Assembly: GCA_937891045.1 (NCBI GenBank)
Contig: CALBEV010000147.1
Location: 1-57,656 of the forward strand
Direction of reading: 5' to 3'
From: an uncultured Burkholderiales bacterium
Lineage (GTDB): Bacteria; Pseudomonadota; Gammaproteobacteria; Burkholderiales; Burkholderiaceae
DNA: 57,656 nt
Positions 1 through 8,609 of this stretch are shown here, in pieces. The translations under genes and the position numbers were made by a program. Below the pieces are notes generated by a model that worked only from the letters and a program-made list of their open reading frames with translations, had not been told where the DNA came from and made no database searches. Every line of letters starts with the position of its first letter. Positions within the stretch are counted from its first letter, which is position 1.

Positions 1-62
1 ACTTGCATGTGTAAAGCATTCCGCCAGCGTTCAATCTGAGCCAGGATCAAACTCTATAGTTC
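1..62 (-). rRNA. 16S rRNA, 5' end (truncated by window edge)
   Basis: Read on the minus strand, this begins a few bases before the universal AGAGTTTGATCCTGGCTCAG block (positions 55 down to 36) and runs through the conserved start of helix 3-6 into the window edge. Only about the first 60 bases of a ~1,530-base gene are present; the rest of the rrn operon lies to the left. The mature 5' end is placed by analogy with E. coli, about seven bases before AGAGTTT, so it may be off by a few bases. Confidence 0.95.
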
Positions 63-141
63 GATCTTGATAGTTTTTTGTCTCTTTCGAGACCACTCAT
101 TAAAAACGGAATTGAAGTGAACTTCACTTCTATCTTCATGA

Positions 142-195
142 GCGTTTTAAGTCTTGCGACTCGGTTACTAGAACCTGGCAATCGCCTTAAAACGC
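142..195 (-). other. rrn leader stem-loop
   Basis: The two ends are perfect 10-base inverted copies (GCGTTTTAAG at 142-151, CTTAAAACGC at 186-195), so the 16S leader transcript can form a long hairpin between boxA and the mature 5' end. A second near-palindrome lies at 113-129. Such leader structures commonly take part in rRNA folding and RNase III processing. The pairing is seen; the role is inferred. Confidence 0.5.
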
Positions 196-216
196 CCACG
201 CTTATCGGCTGTAATT

Positions 217-228
217 TGTTAATGAACT
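217..228 (-). promoter_or_regulatory. boxA-like antitermination element of the rrn leader
   Basis: On the minus strand the sequence reads AGTTCATTAACA, close to the boxA consensus TGCTCTTTAACA recognised by NusB/NusE. It is followed by the segment CAGCCGATAAG typical of betaproteobacterial rrn leaders. It sits about 40-50 bases downstream of the predicted transcription start, as expected for an rRNA antitermination site. Confidence 0.6.
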
Positions 229-270
229 TTGGTCTTGCGACCTGCTCTGCTGCGATCAGCTAAGCCGGTT

Positions 271-300
271 AGTCTAACACTGTTTTTGAAGACCTGTCAA
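271..300 (-). promoter_or_regulatory. rrn promoter (sigma-70 type)
   Basis: On the minus strand a perfect -35 TTGACA (300-295) is followed after 18 bases by TAGACT (276-271), a good -10. Predicted transcription start is near 264, about 200 bases upstream of the mature 16S. This suits the main promoter of the rRNA operon. A further TATAGT at about 369-374 lacks a convincing -35. Confidence 0.7.
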
Positions 301-576
301 ACCTTGGGGTTTTCCCTGCTTTTGCTTCGCTTCGTTTCCGAGGGTTTTCAAAAGCTGAGCCCGCTACTATAGCGCACTTTTTGGCCCCTCCCGGCTTTTT
401 CTCTACAAACTCTTCAGGGAAATGCCCTCCATCTCTCGCAACACCTTGTTTTTATTGAGATTTTGGCTTCGAAATATTTTTGAAATATTTGCTCGCATGA
501 GTTGATTGGCGCCATTTTTTTGGCCGTAGTGGCGGGTGTTGCGCAGTTTCCATCGATCCCCTTTAAGGCCATCTCG

Positions 577-733
577 CTTTGAAGGCTGCCATGCTCGTGA
601 TGGGCGTGGCAGCCTTGATGATGAACTTTGAAGATCGTTGCCATGCCCGTGATGGGCGTGGCAGCTCTTGATGGTGCGCTTTGAAGGCTGCCATGCCTGT
701 GTGGGGCGCGACAATTGATGAGGCACTTTGCAG
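577..733. repeat. degenerate ~50-bp tandem repeat with internal hairpins
   Basis: The octamer CTTTGAAG (CTTTGCAG in the last copy) recurs at 577, 626, 679 and 726, giving periods of 49, 53 and 47 bases. The first two units each contain a strong imperfect palindrome: at 584-614 a 13-bp stem (GGCTGCCATGCTC arm) around a GTGAT loop, and at 637-665 a 12-bp stem with the same loop. The third copy has a decayed right arm. The array fills most of the space between the rrn promoter and uup; no coding potential is apparent in 301-800. Function unknown. Confidence 0.6.
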
Positions 734-801
734 ATCGTTGGTTCACTGGAACCAGGGGGGGTGAAAGTCGTGCAGCTTTAGCGCGTCGGGATAATGCGGT
801 G

Positions 802-2772
802 ATGGCTCTCATCACACTACAAGCAGCACAGCTGGCATTTGGCGACGTTCCCCTGCTAGACAAAACAGCACTTTCGATAGAAACCTCGGAGCGCATTGGC
901 CTGATTGGCCGCAACGGAACCGGCAAGTCTTCTCTCCTGAAGATCTTGGCGGGCATGGAGCACCTGGACGACGGCGTGATCCAATTTCAGCAAGACTTGA
1001 AGCTGGCGTACGTGGCGCAAGAGCCCGTTCTAACCCCAGAGATGACGGTTTTTGACGCGGTGAGCGAGGGTTTGTCGCCCCTGAAAGCGGTGCTGGAGCG
1101 CTACTACGCTGGCGAAGGCGACCTCAACGCTCTGCAAAACAAAATCGAGATGCAAGACGGCTGGAACTGGGAGCAGCGCGTGACCGAAACACTGCAACGC
1201 CTGCATTTAGACGCCGACGCCTTGGTGGGCAGCCTGTCTGGCGGCACCAAAAAGCGAGTGGCCTTGGGCCAAGCCCTGGTGACCTTGCCCGACATGCTGC
1301 TGCTGGACGAACCCACCAACCACTTGGATTTGGACAGCATCCAGTGGCTGGAAGATTTGTTGGTGGAGTTCAAAGGCAGCGTGGTCGTCATCACCCACGA
1401 TCGCGCCTTCTTAGACAAGGTGTCCACCCGCATCGTCGAGCTGGACCGAGGGCATTTGTACTCCTACCAAGGTAATTTCCAAGCCTACTTGTTGACCAAA
1501 GAAGCCGAGCTGGCCGCTGAAGCCGTGACCCAAGCCAAAGCCGACAAACTGCTCGCGCAAGAGGAGGTTTGGGTGCGCCGCGGGGTGGAAGCACGCCGAA
1601 CCCGCTCGGTGGCGCGGATTGCCCGCTTAGAGAAGTTGCGGGCTTCGCGGCAAGCACGGCGCAACACCATGGGCCAGGTGAAAGCCAGTGTGGACGCAGG
1701 TTTGCCCAGCGGAAAAATTGTGGCCGAGTTGACCGACGTGACCATGTCCTTTGGCGACAAAACGGTGGTGAACAACTTCAGCGCGACCTTGCTGCGCGGC
1801 GACAAAGTGGGATTGGTAGGCCCGAACGGCGCGGGCAAAACCACCTTGCTCAAACTCATCTTGGGTGAGCTGCAAGCCAGCAGCGGCAAGGTGCGCCAAG
1901 GCGCGAATTTGCAAGTGGCCTATTTCGACCAAATGCGCAACGCCTTGGACCTGGACGCCACGTTGGAAGACTTCATCAGCCCGGGCAGCGAATGGATTGA
2001 GATTGGCAGCCAGCGCCAGCACGTGAAAAGCTATTTGGGCGACTTTCTTTTCTCGCCAGCCCGCGCCAATTCGCCGGTGCGCACCCTCTCTGGTGGCGAG
2101 CGCAACCGCTTGCTGCTGGCGCGTTTGTTCGCCCGCCCTGCCAATGTGCTGGTGCTGGACGAACCCACCAACGACTTGGACATCGACACCCTGGAACTGC
2201 TGGAAGAGTTGCTGCAAAACTACCCTGGCACCGTGTTTTTGGTCAGCCACGACCGCGCCTTTTTGGACAATGTGGTCACCAGCACCATCGCCTACGAGGG
2301 CGACGGCCATTGGCGCGAATATGAAGGCGGTGTGCAAGATTGGTTGCTGCAGTCCAACCGCGCCAAAGTGTGGTCGCAAAAAGCAGCGGAGATCAAACCC
2401 GCGCCAGCAGCAGGAAAAAGCACGGCAAGTACAGCTTCAAAGACATCGACTGGCGCAGGTGAGGCGGCGAATGCAGGCCATGGGCAGGCTTCGCAGGCGC
2501 AGCATGAGACCCATCAATCTGTCCCTGCCAAAGCCCCCGTCAAAAAACTCAGCTTCAAGGAACAGCGCGAATACGACAGCCTGCCTGGCCTGATTGAAGC
2601 TTTAGAACAAGAACAAGCCGCCTTGAACAACGCCTTGGCCGACGGCAGTTTGTATGTCAGCGACCCCCAAGGCGCGGCCGAGAAAGCAGCGCGGGTGGCG
2701 CAGATTGACGATGAATTGCTGGATGCCATGGAACGCTGGGAGGCTTTGAGCCAACGCGTCCCCGCCGCATGA
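802..2772 (+). CDS. uup: ABC-F family ATPase Uup
   Basis: Soluble ABC-F protein with two ATPase cassettes and no membrane domain. Relatives bind the ribosome E-site or branched DNA; Uup affects precise transposon excision and ribosome assembly in E. coli. Walker A motifs GRNGTGKSS (about residues 36-44) and GPNGAGKTT (about 340-348), signatures LSGGTKKR and LSGGERNR, and Walker B LLLDEPTNHLD and VLDEPTNDLD are all intact. An Ala/Thr/Lys-rich linker (about 530-570) leads to a charged C-terminal segment matching the Uup DNA-binding coiled coil. The 656-residue length fits Uup (635 in E. coli). The ATG at 802 is chosen because family homology starts there; an upstream in-frame ATG at 715 would add unrelated residues encoded by the repeat region. 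Confidence 0.92.
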   Translation: MALITLQAAQLAFGDVPLLDKTALSIETSERIGLIGRNGTGKSSLLKILAGMEHLDDGVIQFQQDLKLAYVAQEPVLTPEMTVFDAVSEGLSPLKAVLERYYAGEGDLNALQNKIEMQDGWNWEQRVTETLQRLHLDADALVGSLSGGTKKRVALGQALVTLPDMLLLDEPTNHLDLDSIQWLEDLLVEFKGSVVVITHDRAFLDKVSTRIVELDRGHLYSYQGNFQAYLLTKEAELAAEAVTQAKADKLLAQEEVWVRRGVEARRTRSVARIARLEKLRASRQARRNTMGQVKASVDAGLPSGKIVAELTDVTMSFGDKTVVNNFSATLLRGDKVGLVGPNGAGKTTLLKLILGELQASSGKVRQGANLQVAYFDQMRNALDLDATLEDFISPGSEWIEIGSQRQHVKSYLGDFLFSPARANSPVRTLSGGERNRLLLARLFARPANVLVLDEPTNDLDIDTLELLEELLQNYPGTVFLVSHDRAFLDNVVTSTIAYEGDGHWREYEGGVQDWLLQSNRAKVWSQKAAEIKPAPAAGKSTASTASKTSTGAGEAANAGHGQASQAQHETHQSVPAKAPVKKLSFKEQREYDSLPGLIEALEQEQAALNNALADGSLYVSDPQGAAEKAARVAQIDDELLDAMERWEALSQRVPAA

Positions 2773-2790
2773 CGCCCAAAGAACAACAGG

Positions 2791-3381
2791 GCCAGCGTCA
2801 TCACAGGCGTGCTGCCCCTGGCCACCGCGGCACTGGCGGCGGTGATGAACCGCCAGCGCCCGTCTCTGGGGTTTTGGGTCTGCGCCGTCACCGGCACGGC
2901 CTTGGTGGTGAGTTTTGCATTGCTGCGCTCGGGCCAAGCTGGTTTGGCCTTGCATTTGGCCGATGTGTTGTTGCTGTGTGCCATGGCGTTTGCCGCCGTG
3001 GGCTATGCCTGGGGTTCGCGCATGTCGCAAAGCATGGGGGCCGAGCAGGTGATCTGCTGGGCACTGGTGTTGTCGCTGCCGGTCACCGTGCCGCTGGCTT
3101 GGTGGAGTCAACCCACCACCACGGTGCCTTGGACCGCTTGGGCAGGTTTTGCTTATGTGTGTATGTTCTCAATGTGGCTCGGGTTTTTCGCTTGGTACCG
3201 CGGCCTGGCCATGGGCGGCACAGTGCGGGTGAGCCAAATCCAGTTGCTGCAACCGTTTTTGGGCATGTTGGTGGCCATCCCCGTGCTGGGCGAACGCTTA
3301 GACGCCCTCACCGTCGGCTTTGGCTTGGCCGTTGTCGCCACTGTTTTCATCAGCCGCCAAATGGCCGTTCACCGTTCATAG
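2791..3381 (+). pseudogene. EamA/DMT-family permease, N-terminal half missing
   Basis: The frame encodes only the second half of a drug/metabolite transporter: hydrophobic segments and the typical TGVLPLATAAL join between the two EamA repeats, then a full C-terminal repeat ending with the motif VLGERL. Normal family members have about 290-300 residues and ten helices; here roughly the first 90-95 residues are absent. Family homology begins about 20 bases after the uup stop and in the same frame as uup. An ATG overlapping the uup stop (2769) opens a different frame, which may be the original start put out of frame by a deletion. The nearest start in the conserved frame is GTG 2809. Most likely a deletion remnant, although a short five-helix product cannot be excluded. 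Confidence 0.7.
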
Positions 3382-3382
3382 A

Positions 3383-4063
3383 ATGCCCAGCATGGGAACT
3401 CTTTATTTGGTGCGCCACGGCCAGGCCTCGTTTGGTGCCGACGATTACGACAATCTGTCGCCGCTGGGCCACCAGCAAAGCCAGCGTTTGGGCGCGTATT
3501 TCCGCGAACGCGGTCTGCAATTTGAAGCCGTGTTGATGGGCAGCTTGAAGCGGCATCGGCAAACCTGGGAAGGCATTCAAACCGGCCTGCAAGCGCCCCA
3601 TTTACAGCCTTTGGTCTGGCCGGGTTTGAACGAGTACGACAGCCATGCGGTGATCCACACCATCCACCCCGAACCCTTGGCCAAACCCGACACGCCCGAG
3701 CTGTACAAGCACCATTTCGGCCTGCTGCGCAAAGGCTTGCAAGCCTGGATGCGGGCTCAAACCCAACCCCAAGGCATGCCTGCATTCAGTGAGTTTGTGC
3801 AAGGCATCCAAGACGCTTTGGCCCATGTGCGGGCGCAGCACAGCGGCGATGTGTTGATGGTGTCGAGTGGCGGGCCGATTTCAACGGCAGTGGGCACGCT
3901 CTTGGGCACACCGCCCGAAAGCATGATCGAGATGAACATGCGGATTCGCAACACAGCGGTGAGTGAGTTGGTGTTCAACCCGAAGCGCCACACGCTGGTG
4001 AGCTTCAACACCATCAACCACTTGGATGCGCCCGCCTACAAGGATTGGGTGACGTTCACTTAA
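3383..4063 (+). CDS. histidine phosphatase family protein (phosphoglycerate mutase-like)
   Basis: Cytosolic phosphatase/mutase-fold protein of 226 residues. The phospho-acceptor motif LYLVRHGQ lies at residues 7-14 with His12 as the expected nucleophile. The second half has VSSGGPIS where classical members carry a catalytic His (VSHGG), so the second His is replaced by Ser. Substrate unknown. Start ATG 3383 directly follows the TAG of the truncated permease; ATG 3392 is an alternative beginning MGTLYL. The stop overlaps the stop of the convergent creatininase-family gene through a shared TTAA. Confidence 0.85.
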   Translation: MPSMGTLYLVRHGQASFGADDYDNLSPLGHQQSQRLGAYFRERGLQFEAVLMGSLKRHRQTWEGIQTGLQAPHLQPLVWPGLNEYDSHAVIHTIHPEPLAKPDTPELYKHHFGLLRKGLQAWMRAQTQPQGMPAFSEFVQGIQDALAHVRAQHSGDVLMVSSGGPISTAVGTLLGTPPESMIEMNMRIRNTAVSELVFNPKRHTLVSFNTINHLDAPAYKDWVTFT

Positions 4064-4863
4064 ATCAACGGCTCAAAGCGCATCAACTCTTGCAGCAACT
4101 TGGCCAGTTGCACCCCCACGGCGTCGAGCAGCGCTTGGCCTTTGGCGGGGGTGGCTGCCGCCGCGTTGCCGGCTGCGCCATGCGGGTTGTAGTCCTGCAT
4201 GTGCCAGCCCAGCTTGGCGCTTTGGCCGTTGCCCAAGAGTTCAAAATCTTTGGCCCGCTGCTCTGAGCTGGACGCGAACACTTGGGCCTCCTCCATGCGC
4301 ACTTTGTGCGGCGCAATCGCCAGCATGAGCGCGGTTTCCATGTCGCCGCCGTGCACCCCAAAGCGCTGTTCGTGGGCGTCAAACGCTTGCAGCGCCTCGC
4401 CCAAGGGCAGTTGGTACCAGCTGCTGCTGAACACCGTGAGGCCGCAGTGGCCGCGCAGTTCACGCGCCACCACATCCATCAAAGCCACGTTGCCGCCGTG
4501 CGCATTGAAGAGCAAGAGTTTTTTGATGCCGGTGCGGGCCACCGACTCGCCCAGGCTGCACCATTGCTCGATGACCGAAGCCGGTGAAAAACTCAAGGTG
4601 CCGTCGTAAGCGCTGTGTTCGCTGCTCAAACCCACGGTTTGGGTGGGCAACAACAACACCGGATCAGACGGCTGCAAATGCGACATCGCCGCAGCCAGCA
4701 TGGCGTTGACCAGATCGGTGTCCACCGACAAAGGCAGGTGCGGCCCGTGTTGTTCAGTAGCGCCCAACGGCAAGACAGCCACGGTGTGAGCCGCGTCAAG
4801 TTCGGCAAAGTCGGTGGTGTTGCAATCGGCCCAATGGCGAGGAATGTCCTTCATGCGCAGCAT
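4060..4863 (-). CDS. creatininase family protein
   Basis: 267-residue protein of the creatininase/creatinine amidohydrolase family, metal-dependent enzymes that open cyclic amides. Related proteins act on creatinine, formamidopyrimidines (ArfB-like) or mycofactocin precursors. Metal-ligand motifs are visible: LPLGATEQHGPHLPL with Glu and His near the N-terminus, DTD soon after, LLFNAHGGN in the centre and GVHGGDMETALML. The true substrate cannot be told from sequence. Start ATG 4863 (or 4854, MKDIPRHW). It is divergent from the DsbD-like gene across about 60 bases and convergent with the histidine phosphatase gene. Confidence 0.85.
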   Translation of the reverse strand: MLRMKDIPRHWADCNTTDFAELDAAHTVAVLPLGATEQHGPHLPLSVDTDLVNAMLAAAMSHLQPSDPVLLLPTQTVGLSSEHSAYDGTLSFSPASVIEQWCSLGESVARTGIKKLLLFNAHGGNVALMDVVARELRGHCGLTVFSSSWYQLPLGEALQAFDAHEQRFGVHGGDMETALMLAIAPHKVRMEEAQVFASSSEQRAKDFELLGNGQSAKLGWHMQDYNPHGAAGNAAAATPAKGQALLDAVGVQLAKLLQELMRFEPLI

Positions 4864-4923
4864 CTTAAGGGCTTGGGTAACATGGGATTCATGCTACTGA
4901 AAGACATTTTGACCTCGCCCTCC

Positions 4924-7107
4924 ATGACATTTCACGCCTTGCGCCAGCACTTGGCCAAGCCACTTCAGGTGCTGGCCGTTTTTCTCACCGCTGTGTTGTG
5001 GTCGGCTGCCAGCCCAGCGCAAAGCCTTTCTTCTGCCGTCGTCACCACGCCGCAAGTGCGGGCCGAGTTGGTGGCGCATGCGCCGCAAGGCGTGCAAGCC
5101 GGTCAAAGCCTGATGCTGGGTTTGCTGTTGAAACACCAACCGGGCTGGCACACCTACTGGCTCAACCCCGGCGACAGTGGCTTGGCCACCCAACTGAATT
5201 GGACGCTGCCAGAAGGCATGAAGGCCGGGCCCACCTTGTGGCCAATTCCGGGCATGATTCCCGTGGCCAACATGGTGAACCATGGCTATGAAAACCAGGT
5301 CTTGTTGGGCACGCAAGTGCAGATCGACAAGGGCTTAAAGCCCACGCAAACACTCGAGATTCGCCTGAACGCCGAATGGCTGGTGTGCAAAGAGGAGTGC
5401 ATTCCACAGTCGGGGCAATTTGTCTTGACGCTGAACCCACAAGCCAGCACCGCCGGTCACGCCGCCGACTTTGCCGCGCTGCTGGAACAGCAACCCACCG
5501 CCCTGCAACCGGCCACCCAAACCGCCCGCTTCAAGGACCAAGCCCTGAGCCTCAACATCCAAGGCTTGCCTGCTGGCATTCAGGGCCGAGCGTTGAAGGC
5601 CTATGCCCAAAGCCCTGAAATCTTGTCCAGCGGCTTGGGGCTGGCTGGCACCAAAGCCGCTTGGCAAAACGGCCAATGGCAACTCGATGCGCCCTTGCAC
5701 ACCTTTCGCAGCAGCACGCCCAACACGGTTGGCTTGCTGTTGGTGGATGACAGCACACCCATGCCTCAAGCTTGGACGGTGCAACTGAAGATCGAAGGCG
5801 ACTGGCCCGCCCTGCCCAAACCGGCTGCGCCCGTGGCGGCTGAATCCAAGCCGTCTGGCAGCCCTTCTTCAGCCAAGCCCCCAACCAGCTTGCCTCCAGC
5901 CAGCACCTGGGCCTTGCTCAGCGCCATGCTGGGCGCCTTGGTGGGCGGTTTGTTGCTCAACCTGATGCCCTGCGTCTTGCCGGTGCTGGCCATCAAACTC
6001 CTGAGCCTGAGCCAGCCCTCGGTCACCGCCTCTATGCGGCGCGGCATTGGGCTGGCCTACACCTTGGGCGTGTTGCTGAGCATGCTGGGGCTGGCGCTGT
6101 TGGTGATGGCGGTGCGTGCCAGCGGCGAGCAACTCGGTTGGGGCTTTCAATTGCAGTCGCCTTGGGTGGTGGTCGTGCTGTCATTGTTGTTCACCCTGAT
6201 TGCTTTGAATTTGTTTGGCGTGCTGCATGTGCGTGCGGCTTGGGCCAGCGGTTTGGCCGCGCAGTTGGCGCGTCACCCCTTGGCCGATGCCTTGCTGTCG
6301 GGCGTGTTGGCAGTGGTGGTGGCCGCGCCTTGCACCGCGCCTTTCATGGGCGCATCGGTGGGTTTGGCCTTCACCTTGCCCGCTTGGCAAGGCCTGGTCA
6401 TCTTCCTGAGTTTGGGGCTGGGCTTGGTACTGCCGTTTTTGCTGGCCTGCTGGTGGCCGGTGGCCGCCGATTGGCTGCCACGCCCCGGCGCTTGGATGGT
6501 GACTTTGCGCCAAGCGCTGGGTTTCCCCATGCTTGGCACCGTGGTTTGGCTGCTCTGGGTGCTGGGTCAGCAAACCAGCATCGACGCCAGCGCGGTATTG
6601 CTGGCCGCGCTCATTGCCTTCAGCGGCTTGGTGTGGGCGCTGGGCTTGAGCAACGGCCGCAACATCACCGCCAGCGTGTTTGCTGTTTTCTTGGCTTGGT
6701 TGCTGTGGACCTGGGGGCCCGTCATCACCCGGGAAGCGCCCCTTGCAGACACGCCTACGACCAGCGCCTCTGTGTGGCAGCCGTGGTCTGTTGACAAAGT
6801 GGCGCAGGCCCATGCCAATGGCCAAACCGTGTTCATTGATTTCACCGCCGCTTGGTGCGTCACCTGCCAGGTGAACAAGCAAACCACCTTGCGCGACCCG
6901 CAGGTGCTGCAAGCTTTTGCCGACAAAAAAGTGCTGTTGTTGCGTGCCGACTGGACCCGCCAAGACCCGGCCATCAGCGCCGCCTTGAACCAATTGGGTC
7001 GCAGCGGCGTGCCGGTGTATGTGTTGCAAGCGCCTGGTCAAGCGCCGCAATTGCTGTCCGAGTTGCTCACACCCACCTTGGTCTTGGCAGCGCTGACCGC
7101 GCTTTGA
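4924..7107 (+). CDS. dsbD: thiol:disulfide interchange protein DsbD-type (protein-disulfide reductase)
   Basis: Inner-membrane protein of 727 residues that carries electrons from cytoplasmic thioredoxin to periplasmic disulfide partners. An N-terminal signal segment (about 1-35) leads to a periplasmic beta domain with Cys pair CKEEC (about 155-159). The central multi-helix domain has the conserved cysteines in NLMPCVLPV (about 347) and [10 protein letters not shown] (about 468). The C-terminal thioredoxin domain has WCVTC at about 643-647. The large N-terminal domain resembles ScsB-like DsbD variants, so partners may differ from E. coli DsbD. Start ATG 4924 gives a clean signal peptide; ATGs at 4882 and 4891 are in frame. 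hemE follows after a short gap containing a small hairpin. Confidence 0.88.
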   Translation: MTFHALRQHLAKPLQVLAVFLTAVLWSAASPAQSLSSAVVTTPQVRAELVAHAPQGVQAGQSLMLGLLLKHQPGWHTYWLNPGDSGLATQLNWTLPEGMKAGPTLWPIPGMIPVANMVNHGYENQVLLGTQVQIDKGLKPTQTLEIRLNAEWLVCKEECIPQSGQFVLTLNPQASTAGHAADFAALLEQQPTALQPATQTARFKDQALSLNIQGLPAGIQGRALKAYAQSPEILSSGLGLAGTKAAWQNGQWQLDAPLHTFRSSTPNTVGLLLVDDSTPMPQAWTVQLKIEGDWPALPKPAAPVAAESKPSGSPSSAKPPTSLPPASTWALLSAMLGALVGGLLLNLMPCVLPVLAIKLLSLSQPSVTASMRRGIGLAYTLGVLLSMLGLALLVMAVRASGEQLGWGFQLQSPWVVVVLSLLFTLIALNLFGVLHVRAAWASGLAAQLARHPLADALLSGVLAVVVAAPCTAPFMGASVGLAFTLPAWQGLVIFLSLGLGLVLPFLLACWWPVAADWLPRPGAWMVTLRQALGFPMLGTVVWLLWVLGQQTSIDASAVLLAALIAFSGLVWALGLSNGRNITASVFAVFLAWLLWTWGPVITREAPLADTPTTSASVWQPWSVDKVAQAHANGQTVFIDFTAAWCVTCQVNKQTTLRDPQVLQAFADKKVLLLRADWTRQDPAISAALNQLGRSGVPVYVLQAPGQAPQLLSELLTPTLVLAALTAL

Positions 7108-7115
7108 GTGTCAAC

Positions 7116-7132
7116 CTCGGGTGACACCCGAG
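7116..7132 (+). other. short stem-loop between dsbD and hemE
   Basis: A perfect 7-bp stem (CTCGGGT / ACCCGAG) with a 3-base loop lies 8 bases after the dsbD stop. There is no T-tract, so it is not a classical terminator. It may stabilise the upstream message or attenuate read-through into hemE. Confidence 0.4.
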
Positions 7133-7165
7133 TGCAAACCCTTGCGCGCCTGCCACAATAGGTGC

Positions 7166-8275
7166 ATGAATAAACCGCTCCAAAACGACAGCTTCCTCAA
7201 AGCCTGCCTGCGTCAGGCCACCGACCACACCCCCGTTTGGCTGATGCGCCAAGCAGGCCGGTATTTGCCCGAGTACTGCGCCACCCGCGCCAAGGCGGGC
7301 AGCTTCATGGGCTTGGCCACCAACGTGGACTACGCCACCGAAGTCACCTTGCAGCCGCTTGACCGCTATCCGCTGGACGCGTCCATTTTGTTCTCCGACA
7401 TCCTGACCGTTCCAGACGCCATGGGTTTGGGCCTGTCCTTCGCACAAGGCGAAGGCCCCAAATTTGAAAAAGTGGTGCGGGATGAAGCCGCTGTGGCGGC
7501 GCTGGCGGTGCCGGACATGCACAAGTTGCAATATGTGTTTGATGCGGTCACCAGTATTCGCAAAGCCTTGAACGGCCGCGTGCCCCTGATTGGTTTCTCG
7601 GGCAGTCCCTGGACGCTGGCTTGCTACATGGTGGAGGGCGGCGGCTCGGACGACTACCGTTTGGTCAAAAGCCTGATGTACAGCCGACCCGACCTGATGC
7701 ACCGCATCTTGGCCATCAACGCCGACGCCGTGGCGCTCTACCTGAACACGCAAATTCAGGCTGGTGCCCAAGCCGTGATGGTGTTTGACAGCTGGGGCGG
7801 TGTGCTGGCCGACGGCGCATTCCAAGCATTCAGCCTGGCCTACACCCGCCGGGTGCTGGCGCAGTTGCAGCGCAGCCATGACGGCGCGGTGATTCCACGC
7901 CTGGTCTTCACCAAGGGCGGCGGTTTGTGGCTGCCCGAGATGGCCGACCTCGACTGCGAGGTGCTGGGCCTGGACTGGACCGTGAATTTGGCCAAAGCCC
8001 GTGCCATGGTGGGCGGCGCTGTCGGCGGCCCGGGCAAGGCGCTGCAAGGCAACATCGACCCGAACGTGCTGTTTGCGCCGCCCGAGGCGATTGCCGCCCA
8101 GGTGCGCGGCGTGCTCGACAGCTTTGGTCAACCCCACACCGACCCGCACACCAGCGGCCCGACCCACATCTTCAACCTGGGCCACGGCATCAGCCAGTTC
8201 ACCCCGCCCGAGCATGTCAGCGCCTTGGTCGAAGCCGTGCACAGCCACTCCAAAAAGCTGCGTCAACCCGCTTAA
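7166..8275 (+). CDS. hemE: uroporphyrinogen decarboxylase HemE
   Basis: Cytosolic enzyme that removes four acetate carboxyls from uroporphyrinogen III to give coproporphyrinogen III in haem synthesis. The protein (369 residues, close to the usual ~355) begins with the family signature [15 protein letters not shown] at about residues 21-35 and carries [13 protein letters not shown], the FDSWGG segment and a final [11 protein letters not shown], all typical of HemE. Start ATG 7166 matches the family N-terminus; an upstream in-frame GTG (7121) is inside a hairpin and unlikely. It is followed by a 334-base gap before priA. Confidence 0.96.
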   Translation: MNKPLQNDSFLKACLRQATDHTPVWLMRQAGRYLPEYCATRAKAGSFMGLATNVDYATEVTLQPLDRYPLDASILFSDILTVPDAMGLGLSFAQGEGPKFEKVVRDEAAVAALAVPDMHKLQYVFDAVTSIRKALNGRVPLIGFSGSPWTLACYMVEGGGSDDYRLVKSLMYSRPDLMHRILAINADAVALYLNTQIQAGAQAVMVFDSWGGVLADGAFQAFSLAYTRRVLAQLQRSHDGAVIPRLVFTKGGGLWLPEMADLDCEVLGLDWTVNLAKARAMVGGAVGGPGKALQGNIDPNVLFAPPEAIAAQVRGVLDSFGQPHTDPHTSGPTHIFNLGHGISQFTPPEHVSALVEAVHSHSKKLRQPA

Positions 8276-8309
8276 CCAGGCAGAATTGTCAAAAAGTTTT
8301 AGCCTGGTT
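8274..8309 (+). terminator. possible hemE terminator stem-loop
   Basis: The hemE stop codon runs into an 8-bp inverted repeat (AACCAGGC at 8274-8281, GCCTGGTT at 8302-8309) followed by TTC and a pyrimidine-rich stretch. The ~20-base loop is large for an intrinsic terminator and the T-run is short, so the assignment is tentative. Confidence 0.35.
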
Positions 8310-8447
8310 TCTTCACTTATGCACAAAATTTTGGCGACTGCTTAACTTAGTGCTTACACTTGAAAAAAATTTTCAGTGACTCAGTTTTTTTGTAAGTGCT
8401 TGATTTATAAGGACTCCCGGCGCTGCTGATTTTTCGGGCAATGTGTT

Positions 8448-8472
8448 CAAAGCCCTGCAAAATCGGGCTTTG
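8448..8472. other. stem-loop in the hemE-priA gap
   Basis: A perfect 8-bp inverted repeat (CAAAGCCC / GGGCTTTG) surrounds a 9-base loop. Neither strand continues into a T-tract, so it is not an obvious terminator. It lies 29 bases before a DnaA box in the AT-richer part of a 334-base region (8276-8609) in which I see no gene. Confidence 0.4.
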
Positions 8473-8500
8473 CGCCAGAGTCTGACAAGCTGTCAACAAA

Positions 8501-8509
8501 GTTATCCAC
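8501..8509 (+). promoter_or_regulatory. consensus DnaA box upstream of priA
   Basis: TTATCCACA, an exact match to the strong E. coli R1/R4-type DnaA box, lies in the gene-free region between hemE and priA, about 100 bases before the priA start. Only one perfect copy is seen and no iteron cluster, so it is more likely a regulatory or titration site than an origin. Confidence 0.5.
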
Positions 8510-8609
8510 AGAAATTCTGGATGACCCCCAAACCCATTGCATATCAACCACTTAGCGCCCTTAATGAAGATTTGTCCGAATAACGAAGCGCAACTGGGGG
8601 CTTGACAGA

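Noticed and set aside
78..263. Open frame of 61 codons upstream of 16S on the plus strand
   Set aside because: It lies antisense to the rrn leader with its boxA and stem-loops, has no ribosome site and no recognisable product.
369..374. TATAGT on the minus strand as a second rrn promoter
   Set aside because: No acceptable -35 hexamer at 16-18 bases; the TTGACA/TAGACT pair further downstream is far better.
577..733. CRISPR-like appearance of the hairpin repeats
   Set aside because: Repeat copies are diverged, period varies from 47 to 53, there are no distinct spacers and no cas genes anywhere in the window.
7067..8326. Very long open frame opposite hemE
   Set aside because: His/Gln-rich translation typical of antisense frames in high-GC genes; hemE on the plus strand is unmistakable.
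8448..8609. Chromosomal or plasmid origin at the DnaA box
   Set aside because: A single perfect box, no dnaA/dnaN/parAB genes, no iterons and no clear AT-rich unwinding cluster.
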